A stretch of 46,548 nucleotides of DNA from contig CAJFUI010000061.1 in the NCBI GenBank assembly GCA_904420145.1, positions 1 to 46,548 of the forward strand. Direction: 5' to 3'. The notes below the pieces were generated by a model that ran no database searches, was not told where the DNA came from, and saw only the letters and a program-made list of their open reading frames with translations. The position numbers were made by a program, and so were the translations under genes. This document shows, one piece after another, positions 19,088 to 27,208 of this stretch. Numbering within the stretch: position 1 is the first letter of the stretch; every line of letters begins with the position of its first letter. The DNA is from an uncultured Oscillospiraceae bacterium. Lineage in GTDB: Bacteria; Bacillota; Clostridia; Oscillospirales; Oscillospiraceae.

Positions 19088-19505
19088 CAAAAAGAATTTT
19101 GCTTCTGGGCTGTTTTCCATCACCCTCGGGCTGGCTCTTCTGATCGCCATGCTGGTCACTGGGAACTGGCGGCCCAAGTCGGTGGTGCTGTGCGTACTGT
19201 GCCTGCTGTTTGGCGCGGAGTCGGTGACCCGGGCACTGTCCCGGGACAAGGCAATCCAAGATCTGATTGACCAGCGGGACGAGCGGAACATCTTAGTGGC
19301 CTTGCGCACCAAGAGTACCTGCTTCACCGTACTGAAGGCTGCCTTGTTTGTGTTGTGCACGGCATGCGCCTTGGGGGCCGCCTTCCACCCGGTGGAGGAG
19401 GCCAAGCTCATTCTCGCCGGTGTTCTGATCGTCACCGGGCTGCTGTGGTTTTTTTCCTTGGTGCTGGAACTGGCCTGTTCCATCCATTATGAGAACAAGC
19501 TGTAA
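19074..19505 (+). CDS. Small membrane protein A of the xre operon (DUF2178-like)
   Basis: 143 residues with about four membrane segments (roughly 10-29, 36-50, 85-103, 112-134) and a soluble loop holding the motif DERNILVALRTKS (from D69). The ATG lies inside the end of the xre gene. The layout of two helices, a DER motif, then two helices resembles DUF2178-type proteins that accompany such regulators. I cannot name a function. The next two genes share the DER motif. Confidence 0.75.
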   Translation: MKIYNKKNFASGLFSITLGLALLIAMLVTGNWRPKSVVLCVLCLLFGAESVTRALSRDKAIQDLIDQRDERNILVALRTKSTCFTVLKAALFVLCTACALGAAFHPVEEAKLILAGVLIVTGLLWFFSLVLELACSIHYENKL

Positions 19506-19520
19506 AGGGAGGTATGTTCC

Positions 19521-20246
19521 ATGACTGACCGCATGCAGGAGACCCGCCGGGCCCGGGAGCTCCATCTGCTCCGGGACGAGCGGGATCTGGAGATCCAGTC
19601 CGCTGGGCAGCGGAGGGCGGGCCGGGCCGTGCTCACCCTCTCCCAGCTGCTCTCCGCCCTGTGTGTGCTCCAGGAGGATCCGGCCTGGACGGTACTGCTG
19701 TCCCTGTCCTTCACGGCGGGGGCGGTCCGGGCCTTCCACCAGTTTGCCTGCGACCGGGAGGGGCTCTACCTCGCCTTAGGACTGGCCGCCTCGGGAGCCG
19801 TCTTATTCCTGTGGGCATGGTTCTTCCGGGAGAGCGGGCCGGAGGCTCTCTCCCCGGGCCGGCTGGCTGTTCTTCTTCTCCTGTTTTGGGCCCTCAGCGC
19901 CGTCGCCGCCCTGCTCTTTGTGGGGCTGACCCTCGGCGCCTTCTACCTCAAATACAAGCTCCAGCACATGGACGGCGCCAAGTGGGAGGCCTACTTCGAG
20001 GGTCTCCCCACCACCGCGCTGCTGGCGCGGCTGGGGATTCTTCTGACTGTCTCCCTACTGGCAGCCGCGGCAGCGGGCTATGCTCTCTTTGGCTGTCTGG
20101 GCTTTGCCGCCCCTCTCCGTTTGGCCTGTGTCTTCGCCGTCCTATCCGCGGTCCGGCTGTGGCGCAAGCTCAGCGAGCGGCAGGAGGACTTGGTGGAGAA
20201 GCTTCTGCGGCTCAAGGGCACCGTCAGACAGGGCGCGGATGCCTGA
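19521..20246 (+). CDS. Membrane protein B of the xre operon
   Basis: 241 residues, about six hydrophobic segments between 35 and 215, charged ends. DERDLEIQSAGQRRAGR at residues 19-35 is the same motif as in genes A and C but here at the N-terminus. ATG follows GGGAGG, 15 nt after gene A. No family recognised; an unusual member, larger than its neighbours. Possibly a membrane partner of a heteromeric complex with A and C (inference). Confidence 0.7.
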   Translation: MTDRMQETRRARELHLLRDERDLEIQSAGQRRAGRAVLTLSQLLSALCVLQEDPAWTVLLSLSFTAGAVRAFHQFACDREGLYLALGLAASGAVLFLWAWFFRESGPEALSPGRLAVLLLLFWALSAVAALLFVGLTLGAFYLKYKLQHMDGAKWEAYFEGLPTTALLARLGILLTVSLLAAAAAGYALFGCLGFAAPLRLACVFAVLSAVRLWRKLSERQEDLVEKLLRLKGTVRQGADA

Positions 20247-20310
20247 CGCGGCTGGCAGAGGCCGTCTCCCGCAGGTCGCGTGTAAGAAGCAAAGAAAGGA
20301 TGGAAAGCAA

Positions 20311-20742
20311 ATGAAAAAGCAGGGGAAACGCATAAAAAGCGAGAGGAGCTTTGCCGCCGGTATCATAATGGCGCTGCTGTCCGCAGCGGCCTTTGCCGCC
20401 GCATGGCTGCAGCAGCCCGCGGCGCGGTTCGCCGTGGCCGGGGTCCTCGCCCTCGCCTACAGCGCTGTCAGCTTCCTGATCGCCTTTACCGAAAAGGGCG
20501 CGGCGGAGCAGGCCGCGGCGATGGCGGATGAGCGGGACCGCTACATCGCCCAAAAGAGCGGTCAGGCCGCCCTGCGGCTGAGCAATTACATTCTATGGGG
20601 CGGCTGTATGCTCTGCCTGCTGCTGTACGCCGTTTCAAAAAACGGGCAGTTTCTATCTGCGGGCATCGCCCTGTGCGCCGCCCTTGTGGTCCTGTTTTTG
20701 ACCGTACTGTTCGCCAACCTCTACTACGAGACGCGGGAGTAG
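20311..20742 (+). CDS. Small membrane protein C of the xre operon (DUF2178-like)
   Basis: 143 residues, the same length as gene A, with helices at about 14-33, 40-59, 92-107 and 113-135 and the loop motif ADERDRYIAQKSGQAALRLSNY (D73-D76). ATG 20311 is preceded by AAAGGATGGAAAGC. It lies 64 nt after gene B. It is the clearest match to the DUF2178-like pattern; function unknown. Confidence 0.75.
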   Translation: MKKQGKRIKSERSFAAGIIMALLSAAAFAAAWLQQPAARFAVAGVLALAYSAVSFLIAFTEKGAAEQAAAMADERDRYIAQKSGQAALRLSNYILWGGCMLCLLLYAVSKNGQFLSAGIALCAALVVLFLTVLFANLYYETRE

Positions 20743-20799
20743 GCGGCGCCGACCCCACCGGGGTTCAACCGCAAAAATGGGGGAAAGCGGCAAAAAGAT

Positions 20800-20829
20800 A
20801 GGGCGCCGGACTTCACCGTCCGGCGCCCT
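20800..20829. terminator. Bidirectional terminator
   Basis: Perfect 12-bp stem 20800-20811/20818-20829. Minus-strand side has ATCTTTTTG, so it chiefly ends the 20845-22065 gene and may also stop the xre operon. Confidence 0.75.
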
Positions 20830-20844
20830 GTCCTATTGCTTTCG

Positions 20845-22065
20845 TCATGCCGATGCTTGGTCCCTCTCAAAATTGTAGCGGCTGTCGCAGCTCAGGTGCA
20901 GCTCCCGAATCCGTCCCAGGCTGTCGGTCTCCACAAAGCACAGCGCCACATAGCGCTCCGGCCCGCCCTCAGAGAGCAGAAGGCACCCCTTTCCCTTGTG
21001 GTAGCGGGGAGGCTCCTGCCCCTCCGAGGCGTCCACACCAGTGAGATGGGCGGGATAGGCAAAATAGCAGCTGCCCTCTCCCATGGCCTCCTCCACGCCC
21101 TTGAGCACCGCGATCACCGCCTCCTGTCCCTCCACCCGGGTTCCGCCGTACTCCGAGATATAGGCGCACTCACTGTGCATAGCCGAGCGCAGCCGGTCCG
21201 CACCGCCGTGCTCAAAGAAATACCGCAGCAGCGCGAGATCCTGCTCCTCGCCAAAAAACACGCCGTCAGACAGCTCCCCCACCGCGGCATCGCCGCTGAG
21301 CACGCACAGGGCGGACACCGTGGAGCCGACGCGGACCAGGTCCTTCTCCTCCTCCGTAATCTGCTCCGCCGTGTGGCAGAGCTCCACATCGCCGAGGCTG
21401 GTCGCCACGGTGACCCGAACGAAGGTGGTCATGGGCTCCATGCCCATATAGGTCTCCCCCACCTTCGCATCTTTCACCACGCCCCGCAGCAGCACAAGGT
21501 TCTCGTCCATGGCCGGCGCGGCGCTCTCCGCCTCCCCCTGTTGGGCGTAGCCGATGGAGAAGATGCCTCCCTCGTCCAGCACGGCGGCCTCCGCCCCGTC
21601 CTGTCCGCTCTGGGCGGCGAGATAGCTTGCGGCGCTGTCAAAATATCGGATCCGGCGGGGGAAGCCCACCATCCGCAGCTTGATGGGTGTGCCGGGGTAG
21701 AAAAGGGGCAGCACATCGGCGTCCACCACCTCCACCACCGCCGCGTCGCCGGAGGGGCCGGTCACCAGCAGCCGTTTCTCCAGGGGGCTGTAGTCCGCCG
21801 GGGAGATGTCATCCACGATCTCGCAGTCCCAGACACAGTCAGAGACGGCGTGGACATCCATTCCACACAGCTCGGACTCCCCGGTCTCATAGTTCTGCGC
21901 AGTGCGCACGACCACCACCGCGTCCCCCATCCGGTAGCGGTAGTACTCGCCGCCGTAGGCCCGAATCCGCTGGCCCTCCACTGTGGCGAGACTCGCCAGG
22001 CGCATGGCGTCCTCCGGCTTTGCCGTCAGCTCCTCTAAGCCCATATTGTCCAGCGCAGTTGTCAT
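20845..22065 (-). CDS. Hypothetical protein with C-terminal NTF2/SnoaL-like domain
   Basis: 406 residues, no signal peptide or membrane segment. The N-terminal 270 residues form repeated beta-rich stretches (ADVLPLFYPGTPIKLRMVGFP, VLLRGVVKDAKVG, FVRVTVATSLGDVEL) and are not recognised. Residues about 280-400 (LRYFFEHGGADRLRSAMHSECAYISEYGGTRVEGQEAVIAVLKGV...) look like a SnoaL-like ketosteroid-isomerase fold often used for small-molecule binding. ATG follows GGAGGAAA. It lies 91 nt after the Dabb gene but beyond a terminator. Confidence 0.7.
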   Translation of the reverse strand: MTTALDNMGLEELTAKPEDAMRLASLATVEGQRIRAYGGEYYRYRMGDAVVVVRTAQNYETGESELCGMDVHAVSDCVWDCEIVDDISPADYSPLEKRLLVTGPSGDAAVVEVVDADVLPLFYPGTPIKLRMVGFPRRIRYFDSAASYLAAQSGQDGAEAAVLDEGGIFSIGYAQQGEAESAAPAMDENLVLLRGVVKDAKVGETYMGMEPMTTFVRVTVATSLGDVELCHTAEQITEEEKDLVRVGSTVSALCVLSGDAAVGELSDGVFFGEEQDLALLRYFFEHGGADRLRSAMHSECAYISEYGGTRVEGQEAVIAVLKGVEEAMGEGSCYFAYPAHLTGVDASEGQEPPRYHKGKGCLLLSEGGPERYVALCFVETDSLGRIRELHLSCDSRYNFERDQASA

Positions 22066-22106
22066 ACCTGTTTCCTCCGTTGTCTCCTTTTTTCTTAGCT
22101 TCTCCG

Positions 22107-22139
22107 AAAAAAGCCGGGGATATGCCCCATATCCCCGGC
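22107..22139 (-). terminator. Terminator of the Dabb gene
   Basis: Perfect 12-bp stem 22113-22124/22128-22139, followed on the minus strand by TTTTTT. Confidence 0.85.
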
Positions 22140-22156
22140 AGACAGGTCCGTTCCCT

Positions 22157-22441
22157 TTACACCTGGTAGTCCACCGCTACCCGACTCTCCCGGATGGACT
22201 TGCACAGCTCAGACACCGCCACATGGCGGGGGTCGGTCTTGTAGGCCTCCAGGTCCTCCATGGAGTCAAAGAGAGAGACGAGCACCGCGCCGTAGTTGCC
22301 GCCGCCGGCGCAGTCCACGCCGATCTCCTGTTCCTTGATCTGGGGAATCACGCCGTACAGGCCTTGGAGCTTGGTAAGAAACTCATCCCGCTCCTTCTCC
22401 GTTCCCTCCTTAAACTTCCACATCACCACGTGCTTAATCAC
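22157..22441 (-). CDS. Dabb (stress-responsive A/B barrel) domain protein
   Basis: 94 residues, beginning IKHVVMWKFKEGTEKERDEF and ending SIRESRVAVDYQV, the full length of a Dabb domain with its conserved HVVMWKF start and the central Y.AVLVSLFDSMEDLEAYKTDPRH. Family members are dimeric small ferredoxin-like barrels; the activity is usually unknown. GTG start 22441 follows GGGAGGAG. Confidence 0.88.
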   Translation of the reverse strand: MIKHVVMWKFKEGTEKERDEFLTKLQGLYGVIPQIKEQEIGVDCAGGGNYGAVLVSLFDSMEDLEAYKTDPRHVAVSELCKSIRESRVAVDYQV

Positions 22442-22549
22442 AGCAGGCTCCTCCCTTTCTGTCGTATTGCCGCTATTATACCGCGTATGGCTAACCGGCG
22501 CAAGTCCTGATCGAAGCTCCTCCGGAAATCCTCTCCAAGGAGCTCCTCT

Positions 22550-23209
22550 CTATTCCTCCTGCCCTGCAATGGCCTCCCACAGCTCCTCCGCCGAGCGGAC
22601 CAACCGCTTAGCGCCCGCCTGTACCAGCGTCTCCTCGCCGCGAAAGCCCCATGTCACCGAGAGGCAGGGGAGTCCGGCATTGCGGGCGGTGTCGATGTCC
22701 ACGTCGGAGTCCCCCACGTAGACTGCCCCTGCCTTCTCCCGGTCCAAGAGGCGCAGGGCCAGCTCTACCGTGTCCGGGGCGGGCTTGCGGGGCATGCCCT
22801 GCCGTTCCCCCACCGCGATATCTACCAGCTGGGGAAAATACTGCTCACACAGGGTGTTCACCGCGCTGTCCACTTTGTTGGAGACCACCGCGATTTTCAC
22901 CCCCGCCTCCCGCAGCCGGCGCAGCAGCTCCGGTATGCCGGGATAGGGCCGGGTCTTATGGCAGGCGTTTTTCTCGTAAAAGGCCTTCATCCGTCCGGTG
23001 CGGCGGTCGATCTCCTCCTCGCTGGCGCCGGCGGGCAGAGCCCGGACCATCAGTTTGCGGAGACCGTTGCCCACAAAGGCACGGACCTCCTCCAAGGTCC
23101 GCTGGGGATCCCCCTCCATGGCCAGCTCGTGGTTCACCGCGTCCTTCAGGTCCTCCAGGGTATCCAGCAGGGTCCCGTCTAAATCAAATAAAACTGTCTC
23201 ATAGTTCAT
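22550..23209 (-). CDS. HAD phosphatase, phosphoglycolate phosphatase-like
   Basis: 219 residues, HAD superfamily subclass IA. Motif I FDLDGTLLDT (nucleophile D9, D11), motif II VVSNK, motif III with KPAP, and motif IV VGDSDVDIDTARNAG. A helical cap lies at about 20-85. Gph-like enzymes remove 2-phosphoglycolate, but substrate cannot be fixed from sequence. ATG 23209 follows GAGGTGA; the longer upstream frame runs through three terminators and is not coding. Confidence 0.9.
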   Translation of the reverse strand: MNYETVLFDLDGTLLDTLEDLKDAVNHELAMEGDPQRTLEEVRAFVGNGLRKLMVRALPAGASEEEIDRRTGRMKAFYEKNACHKTRPYPGIPELLRRLREAGVKIAVVSNKVDSAVNTLCEQYFPQLVDIAVGERQGMPRKPAPDTVELALRLLDREKAGAVYVGDSDVDIDTARNAGLPCLSVTWGFRGEETLVQAGAKRLVRSAEELWEAIAGQEE

Positions 23210-23230
23210 GTCAGTCACCTCGCCGGAGAC

Positions 23231-23259
23231 AGTATAGCGGTTTCCCCGGCAAATGGCAA
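23231..23259 (-). promoter_or_regulatory. Promoter of the HAD phosphatase gene
   Basis: Minus strand -35 TTGCCA (23259-23254), 17-bp spacer, -10 TATACT (23236-23231). Confidence 0.6.
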
Positions 23260-23284
23260 GTCTTATTCCGGTCAAATAGCGGCG

Positions 23285-23356
23285 AAAAGCTCCCGCAAAA
23301 GCGGGAGCGCCTTCAGAAGCCGTCAAAGCAATAAAAAAAGCAGGCCCGCGGCCTGC
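23285..23356 (-). terminator. Two further terminators below the ncRNA
   Basis: Stem 23340-23346/23350-23356 followed on the minus strand by CTTTTTTTAT, and stem 23289-23296/23301-23308 followed by TTTTC. With the ncRNA's own hairpin this makes three terminators in a row, strong insulation between the ncRNA and the HAD gene. Confidence 0.8.
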
Positions 23357-23372
23357 CGACACATCTGCTTGC

Positions 23373-23668
23373 AAAAATAGAAATGACCCCTGACTGCTTC
23401 TTTCTCCCACACGTTGTTATCGCCTTGCAGTCAGGGGTCATTTCTGGTTACTCTTATTATCTAACATCCATGGCTACCTCGCTTTCGTCAGATTTTTCGG
23501 ACACTGCTTCTCAGTCGCTGTAGAACCGTTCTGCAATCATCTTCCTCTCGCCCGCTGGCTCTTGCCACAGGCTCCTTATACAAAGGCCTTGCTCGATTGA
23601 TTTCGCTTCCCTTACTTCCCATTGCAGTGTCCTTGGTTATTTACCTGTACATTGGACTCACCCTTTCT
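23373..23668 (-). ncRNA. Stand-alone structured non-coding RNA (possible raiA-motif RNA)
   Basis: An isolated transcript unit of about 296 nt with no convincing protein. A strong promoter stands at one end and an intrinsic terminator (19-bp perfect arms 23427-23445/23379-23397, then TATTTTT) at the other. Bases 23624-23632 pair perfectly with 23499-23507 (9 bp) and 23487-23493 with 23459-23465 (7 bp, one G-U). Small hairpins (GGCAAGAGCC, CCTTTGTATAAGG) lie within. About 223 nt precede the terminator hairpin. Size, clostridial host and architecture remind me of the raiA-motif RNA, but that identity is from memory. A 44-codon frame inside is judged spurious. Confidence 0.65.
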
Positions 23669-23674
23669 GGTCAT

Positions 23675-23703
23675 AATATACTATAAAGCAAGATATTTGT
23701 CAA
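23675..23703 (-). promoter_or_regulatory. Strong promoter of the ncRNA
   Basis: Minus strand perfect -35 TTGACA (23703-23698), 17-bp spacer, -10 TATATT (23680-23675): one of the best promoter matches in the window. Confidence 0.75.
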
Positions 23704-23792
23704 TACCTATTATCAAATTTATCCAAAATTTTTTTGAGCGACGAGAAAGGGTGTTTTTACTCGATTTTCCCTGCGGAGGCCCCAGTCCACCA

Positions 23793-23821
23793 TTGTTTCC
23801 CGACTTGGAGTATGATATAAT
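23793..23821 (+). promoter_or_regulatory. Promoter of the yfcE-SLH operon
   Basis: TTGTTT (23793-23798), 17-bp spacer, perfect TATAAT (23816-23821). Confidence 0.6.
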
Positions 23822-23907
23822 AATAAAGTTGTATTGTACCAGCGCCCCTGGGCATGGCCTTCGTCCTGTCCCGGGGAGCGCGCGACTGCAAGGAGGAAAC
23901 TGTTCGC

Positions 23908-24450
23908 ATGAAACTGCTCATCGCATCTGATATTCACGGCTCCGCCCACTACTGCGCCCTTCTGATGCAGCGGGTGGAGGCGGAGGCCCCGGACCAGATT
24001 CTGCTTCTGGGGGACCTGCTCTACCACGGTCCCCGCAACGCCCTGCCGGAGGAGTACGACTGTCCCAAGGCCTACGAGATGCTCAATGGCGTCAAGGAGC
24101 GGATCCTCGCCGTCCGCGGCAACTGCGACAGCGAGGTGGACCAGATGGTCTTAGAATTTCCCATTATGGCCGACTACGCCTTTTTGGAGGTGGACGGCGT
24201 GAAGCTCTATGCCACCCACGGCCACCTGTGGAACGAGCACTGCCTGCCCCCCATGACAGAGGGCACCATACTGCTTAACGGACATACCCACGTTCCCGCC
24301 TGCACCCCCCACGGCACCTACATCTATATGAACCCCGGCTCCGTCTCCATCCCCAAGGGTGGCAGCCGCCACAGCTACATGACCCTGGAGAACGGCCTTT
24401 TCCAGTGGAAGGGCCTGGCGGGAGAGGTCTATCGGGAGCACCGGCTGTAA
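23908..24450 (+). CDS. YfcE-family metallophosphodiesterase
   Basis: 180 residues with all metallophosphatase motifs: SDIHGS (D8, H10), LLGDLLYHGPRN, VRGNCD, ATHGH and LNGHTHVP. YfcE-type enzymes use two metals, often Mn, to cut phosphodiesters; the natural substrate is unknown. I start at ATG 23908 after AAGGAGGAAA. The stop is followed after one base by the ATG of the SLH protein, so both are translated together. Confidence 0.92.
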   Translation: MKLLIASDIHGSAHYCALLMQRVEAEAPDQILLLGDLLYHGPRNALPEEYDCPKAYEMLNGVKERILAVRGNCDSEVDQMVLEFPIMADYAFLEVDGVKLYATHGHLWNEHCLPPMTEGTILLNGHTHVPACTPHGTYIYMNPGSVSIPKGGSRHSYMTLENGLFQWKGLAGEVYREHRL

Positions 24451-24451
24451 G

Positions 24452-26143
24452 ATGAGACGATCTGTTTGCAAGCGGCTGATTCCGCTGCTGCTCTCCCTTC
24501 TTCTCACCCTCTCCCTCCTCCCCGCCGCTGCGGCCGACAGCGGCTATCGGGACGTCCCCGAGGGGAGCTGGGCCGCGGAGAGCATTGAAAAGGCCACGGC
24601 CTATGGCCTGATGAACGGCATGGGTGATGGAATTTTCGGCTATGGCAGCGACATCCGCCGCGGCGAGTTTATCACCCTGCTGGTGCGGCTCTTCCGCTGG
24701 GAAATGCCTGAGGCCGACGGCGCCCTGTTTACCGACGTCTCCGCCGGTGACTGGTTCGCCCCCTATCTGACCGCCGCTGTGGACCACGGCGTGATGGACC
24801 GCGGCGGCGCCTTCCGGCCCGCTGAGGCCATCACCCGGGAGGATATGGCCGTCTTTTTCGTCCGGGCCCTCGGCTATGGGGACCTGGCCGAAACCGCCGC
24901 CCGATTCTCCCTCCCCTTTACCGACATCTCCGCCCATGCGGGCTATATCACCGTGGCCTACGACTTAGGGCTGGTCAACGGCATGACCGCCACCACCTTT
25001 GTCCCCAGCGCCACCGCCACCCGGGAGCAGGCGGCCGCCATGTTGGTGCGTGTCTACGAGCGCTACTACCACGACACGGATTTTCTCCACGGCTTCTATG
25101 CCATCTCCTCCTACAGCCAGCTCCATCTGGCCAGCGGGATGGACGCCGTCAGCGCCGGCTGGAGCCGTATGACCCTTGATGAGAACAACGTCCCCTTCCT
25201 GCGCACCACCAGCGCCGACGGGAATGAGTTTTACGTCCCCACCGGCTACAGCGAGGTTGTCGAGACCCTTGCCCAGCAGGATGTTCCCCTGCATCTAAGC
25301 GTCTACATGGACACCTCTGTCTCCGCCGTTGTCGACAGCGAGGAGACCAACACCCTTTACGCCCTCCTCGCGGATCCCCAGCGCCGCACCGCGGCGGTGG
25401 AGGCCATCCTATCGGAGGTGACCACCCCCTACCGCGCCATCGGCTATAACCCCTACGCCGGGGTGACCATCGACTTTGAGGGGCTCCGGGGAGAGGCGGT
25501 CAAGGCCAACTTCACCGCCTTTTTGACGGAGCTCTCCGCCGCGCTGGACGACGCAGGCAAGACGCTGTATGTCACCGTACAGCCCGCCCTCTATACCGGT
25601 GCCTACTACGACGGCTTCGACTATCGGGCCATCGGGCGCTTGGCCGACAAGGTCATCCTCATGGCCCACGACTACGCCCCCACCTCCCTCGACGGCTTTG
25701 AGGGCACCACCTACTACCGCAACGCCGCCCTGACGCCCTTGGATCAGGTGTACTACTCCCTCCGAGCTGCCACCGACCGCGAGACCGGCGTGGAGGACGC
25801 GGGCAAGCTGGTGCTGGCCATCAGCTGCGCCTCCATGGCCTGGCAGCTGGATGACAGCGGTCTGCTGGCCAGTCCCACCCCCCTGCGCCCCTCTCAGGAC
25901 ACCGTCTACCGCCGCATGCAGCAGCCGGACGCTGTGAAGGGCTGGTCGGAGACCTACCGCAACCCCTATCTCACCTACACCACCGAGGCGGGGGAGCACA
26001 TCTTCCTCTGGTATGAGGACAGCCGCAGCGTGGCGGAGAAGGTGACCTTGGCCAAGCTCTTTGGAATCAGCGGCGTCTCCCTGTGGCGGCTGGGGATCAT
26101 CCCCGACTATGAGGGCTACAGCATCCTGGACGCCATCTCCTGA
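24452..26143 (+). CDS. Secreted SLH-domain protein with GH18 (YaaH/SleL-like) catalytic domain
   Basis: 563 residues: signal peptide (1-28), three SLH repeats (about 32-82, 92-142, 155-205; YRDVPEGSWAAESI, FTDVSAGDWFAPYL, FTDISAHAGYITVA) that anchor to cell-wall polymer, and a GH18-type barrel (about 215-563). The catalytic segment GVTIDFEG carries D341 and the acid E343. The first Asp residues of canonical DxxDxDxE are replaced, as in YaaH/SleL spore-cortex N-acetylglucosaminidases. A wall or cortex glycan is the likely substrate. No ribosome-binding site of its own; it depends on yfcE translation. Confidence 0.88.
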   Translation: MRRSVCKRLIPLLLSLLLTLSLLPAAAADSGYRDVPEGSWAAESIEKATAYGLMNGMGDGIFGYGSDIRRGEFITLLVRLFRWEMPEADGALFTDVSAGDWFAPYLTAAVDHGVMDRGGAFRPAEAITREDMAVFFVRALGYGDLAETAARFSLPFTDISAHAGYITVAYDLGLVNGMTATTFVPSATATREQAAAMLVRVYERYYHDTDFLHGFYAISSYSQLHLASGMDAVSAGWSRMTLDENNVPFLRTTSADGNEFYVPTGYSEVVETLAQQDVPLHLSVYMDTSVSAVVDSEETNTLYALLADPQRRTAAVEAILSEVTTPYRAIGYNPYAGVTIDFEGLRGEAVKANFTAFLTELSAALDDAGKTLYVTVQPALYTGAYYDGFDYRAIGRLADKVILMAHDYAPTSLDGFEGTTYYRNAALTPLDQVYYSLRAATDRETGVEDAGKLVLAISCASMAWQLDDSGLLASPTPLRPSQDTVYRRMQQPDAVKGWSETYRNPYLTYTTEAGEHIFLWYEDSRSVAEKVTLAKLFGISGVSLWRLGIIPDYEGYSILDAIS

Positions 26144-26227
26144 GCTGCCGGGCCCGCTTTCAAAGCTCTCCCGCAGCGCCGGAGGACAGAGTCATCCTAA
26201 AAGCGTCTCTTAACAATCTGATTGCCG

Positions 26228-26262
26228 CAGGGCGGCATGGCTTTCAGCCATGCCGTCCTGCT
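26228..26262 (+). terminator. Terminator of the yfcE-SLH operon
   Basis: 15-bp stem 26228-26242/26246-26260 with one G-U pair, followed by CTTTGTTATT. A second, imperfect hairpin lies near 26306-26341. Nothing else is seen in 26144-26368. Confidence 0.7.
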
Positions 26263-26368
26263 TTGTTATTCCCCCATCGTTCTCCTCCCCACCTTCTGCT
26301 TCAGCTCCCCGAGGAGGCTGCCAAGCATCGGGAGCTTTTGCCGGTCCTGCCCGGTACATGGGCGCTTT

Positions 26369-27160
26369 TCATCCCCTCTCGCCGCCGATATAGACCTGCA
26401 CTTCATAATTCCACTGCAGAATGCCTGACACAATGATGAGCTGCACCGTGAACGCCGGGTCTGCGCCATACTCCGCCCTCGCTCTCTTTATCAACTCGTC
26501 CAACACCTGTTTTCTGTTTTCCTCCGTGCAGTTGGCGCATAGGTACTTCCCCTTTGGCAGCACCTCCAGTCCGTCTATCTCCGCGTAGCGAATGCAGACG
26601 GCAAAGAGCCTATCTATTCCCTTTTCGGTGTAGATCCCCGCTAAATCCTCAAAGGAAAACTGCTCCTTTCGTGCGGGCGTCACTTTTTCGTAGAAGTGGC
26701 TGAGATAATTCCAAAGATTGTCCAGCGTCGGCACCTCTAAGGTGTCGGACAGCAGAATCACGCGCTTTGGAATATCCTTGAGAACAATGCCGTTTAGTGC
26801 TTTGCGTCCCCGCAGTTTCCTTTCATAATCCGATTTTGCCAGTTGAATTTTCGATTTGCTGTATTGGAGCGCCGCAATTTTTTCATTGGCCTTTTCCTCC
26901 GCCCGAGCTAAAAAGTCCACAATTTTTTCCAGGTCGTCATATTCCAAAACCTTCTTAATCTCCTGCAGAGGCAAATCCATCAGCTGCAAGGCCCGCACTG
27001 TGTTTAGGCGGACAATGTCCTGCTCAGTATAGTAGCGGTAGCCGGTCCATTCGTCCTTTCTGCTGGGCTTCACCAGCCCGATGCGGTCATAGTGGCGCAG
27101 CGTCTCGCTGGTGGCGTGCACCGCCTTGGCGGCCTCCCCCACGGAAAAATATTTTTTCAT
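26369..27160 (-). CDS. MerR-family transcriptional regulator
   Basis: 263 residues: N-terminal winged helix (MKKYFSVGEAAKAVHATSETLRHYDRIGLVKPSRKDEW, GYRYYTEQDIVRLNTVRALQLMDLPLQEIK), a dimer helix (about 75-120) and a C-terminal GyrI-like effector domain ending GILQWNYEVQVYIGGERG, typical of multidrug or small-molecule sensors. I start at M 27160: GGGAGA is 9 bases upstream, whereas it is only 3 bases from the ATG at 27166. It is divergent from the ABC operon it probably activates. Confidence 0.9.
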   Translation of the reverse strand: MKKYFSVGEAAKAVHATSETLRHYDRIGLVKPSRKDEWTGYRYYTEQDIVRLNTVRALQLMDLPLQEIKKVLEYDDLEKIVDFLARAEEKANEKIAALQYSKSKIQLAKSDYERKLRGRKALNGIVLKDIPKRVILLSDTLEVPTLDNLWNYLSHFYEKVTPARKEQFSFEDLAGIYTEKGIDRLFAVCIRYAEIDGLEVLPKGKYLCANCTEENRKQVLDELIKRARAEYGADPAFTVQLIIVSGILQWNYEVQVYIGGERG

Positions 27161-27175
27161 TTTCATTTTCTCCCA

Positions 27176-27206
27176 TTGACCTTTGCGTAACACAAAGGTT
27201 TACAAT
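27176..27206 (+). promoter_or_regulatory. MerR-type activated promoter with 19-bp spacer and dyad
   Basis: -35 TTGACC (27176-27181) and -10 TACAAT (27201-27206) are 19 bp apart, 2 bp too far for normal use. The dyad ACCTTTG-7-CAAAGGT (27179-27199) fills the spacer. This is the textbook MerR arrangement in which the bound activator untwists the spacer. Confidence 0.75.
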
Positions 27207-27208
27207 CC

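Noticed and set aside
23210..23410. Longer HAD phosphatase with a 67-residue extension
   Set aside because: The extension crosses promoter and terminator hairpins; HAD homology begins at ATG 23209.
23490..23630. 44-codon minus-strand frame inside the ncRNA
   Set aside because: Weak start, and its bases are used in two long-range helices; it better fits an RNA gene.
23373..23668. Group II intron or IS remnant
   Set aside because: No domain V, no reverse transcriptase or transposase fragment, and the unit has its own promoter and terminator.
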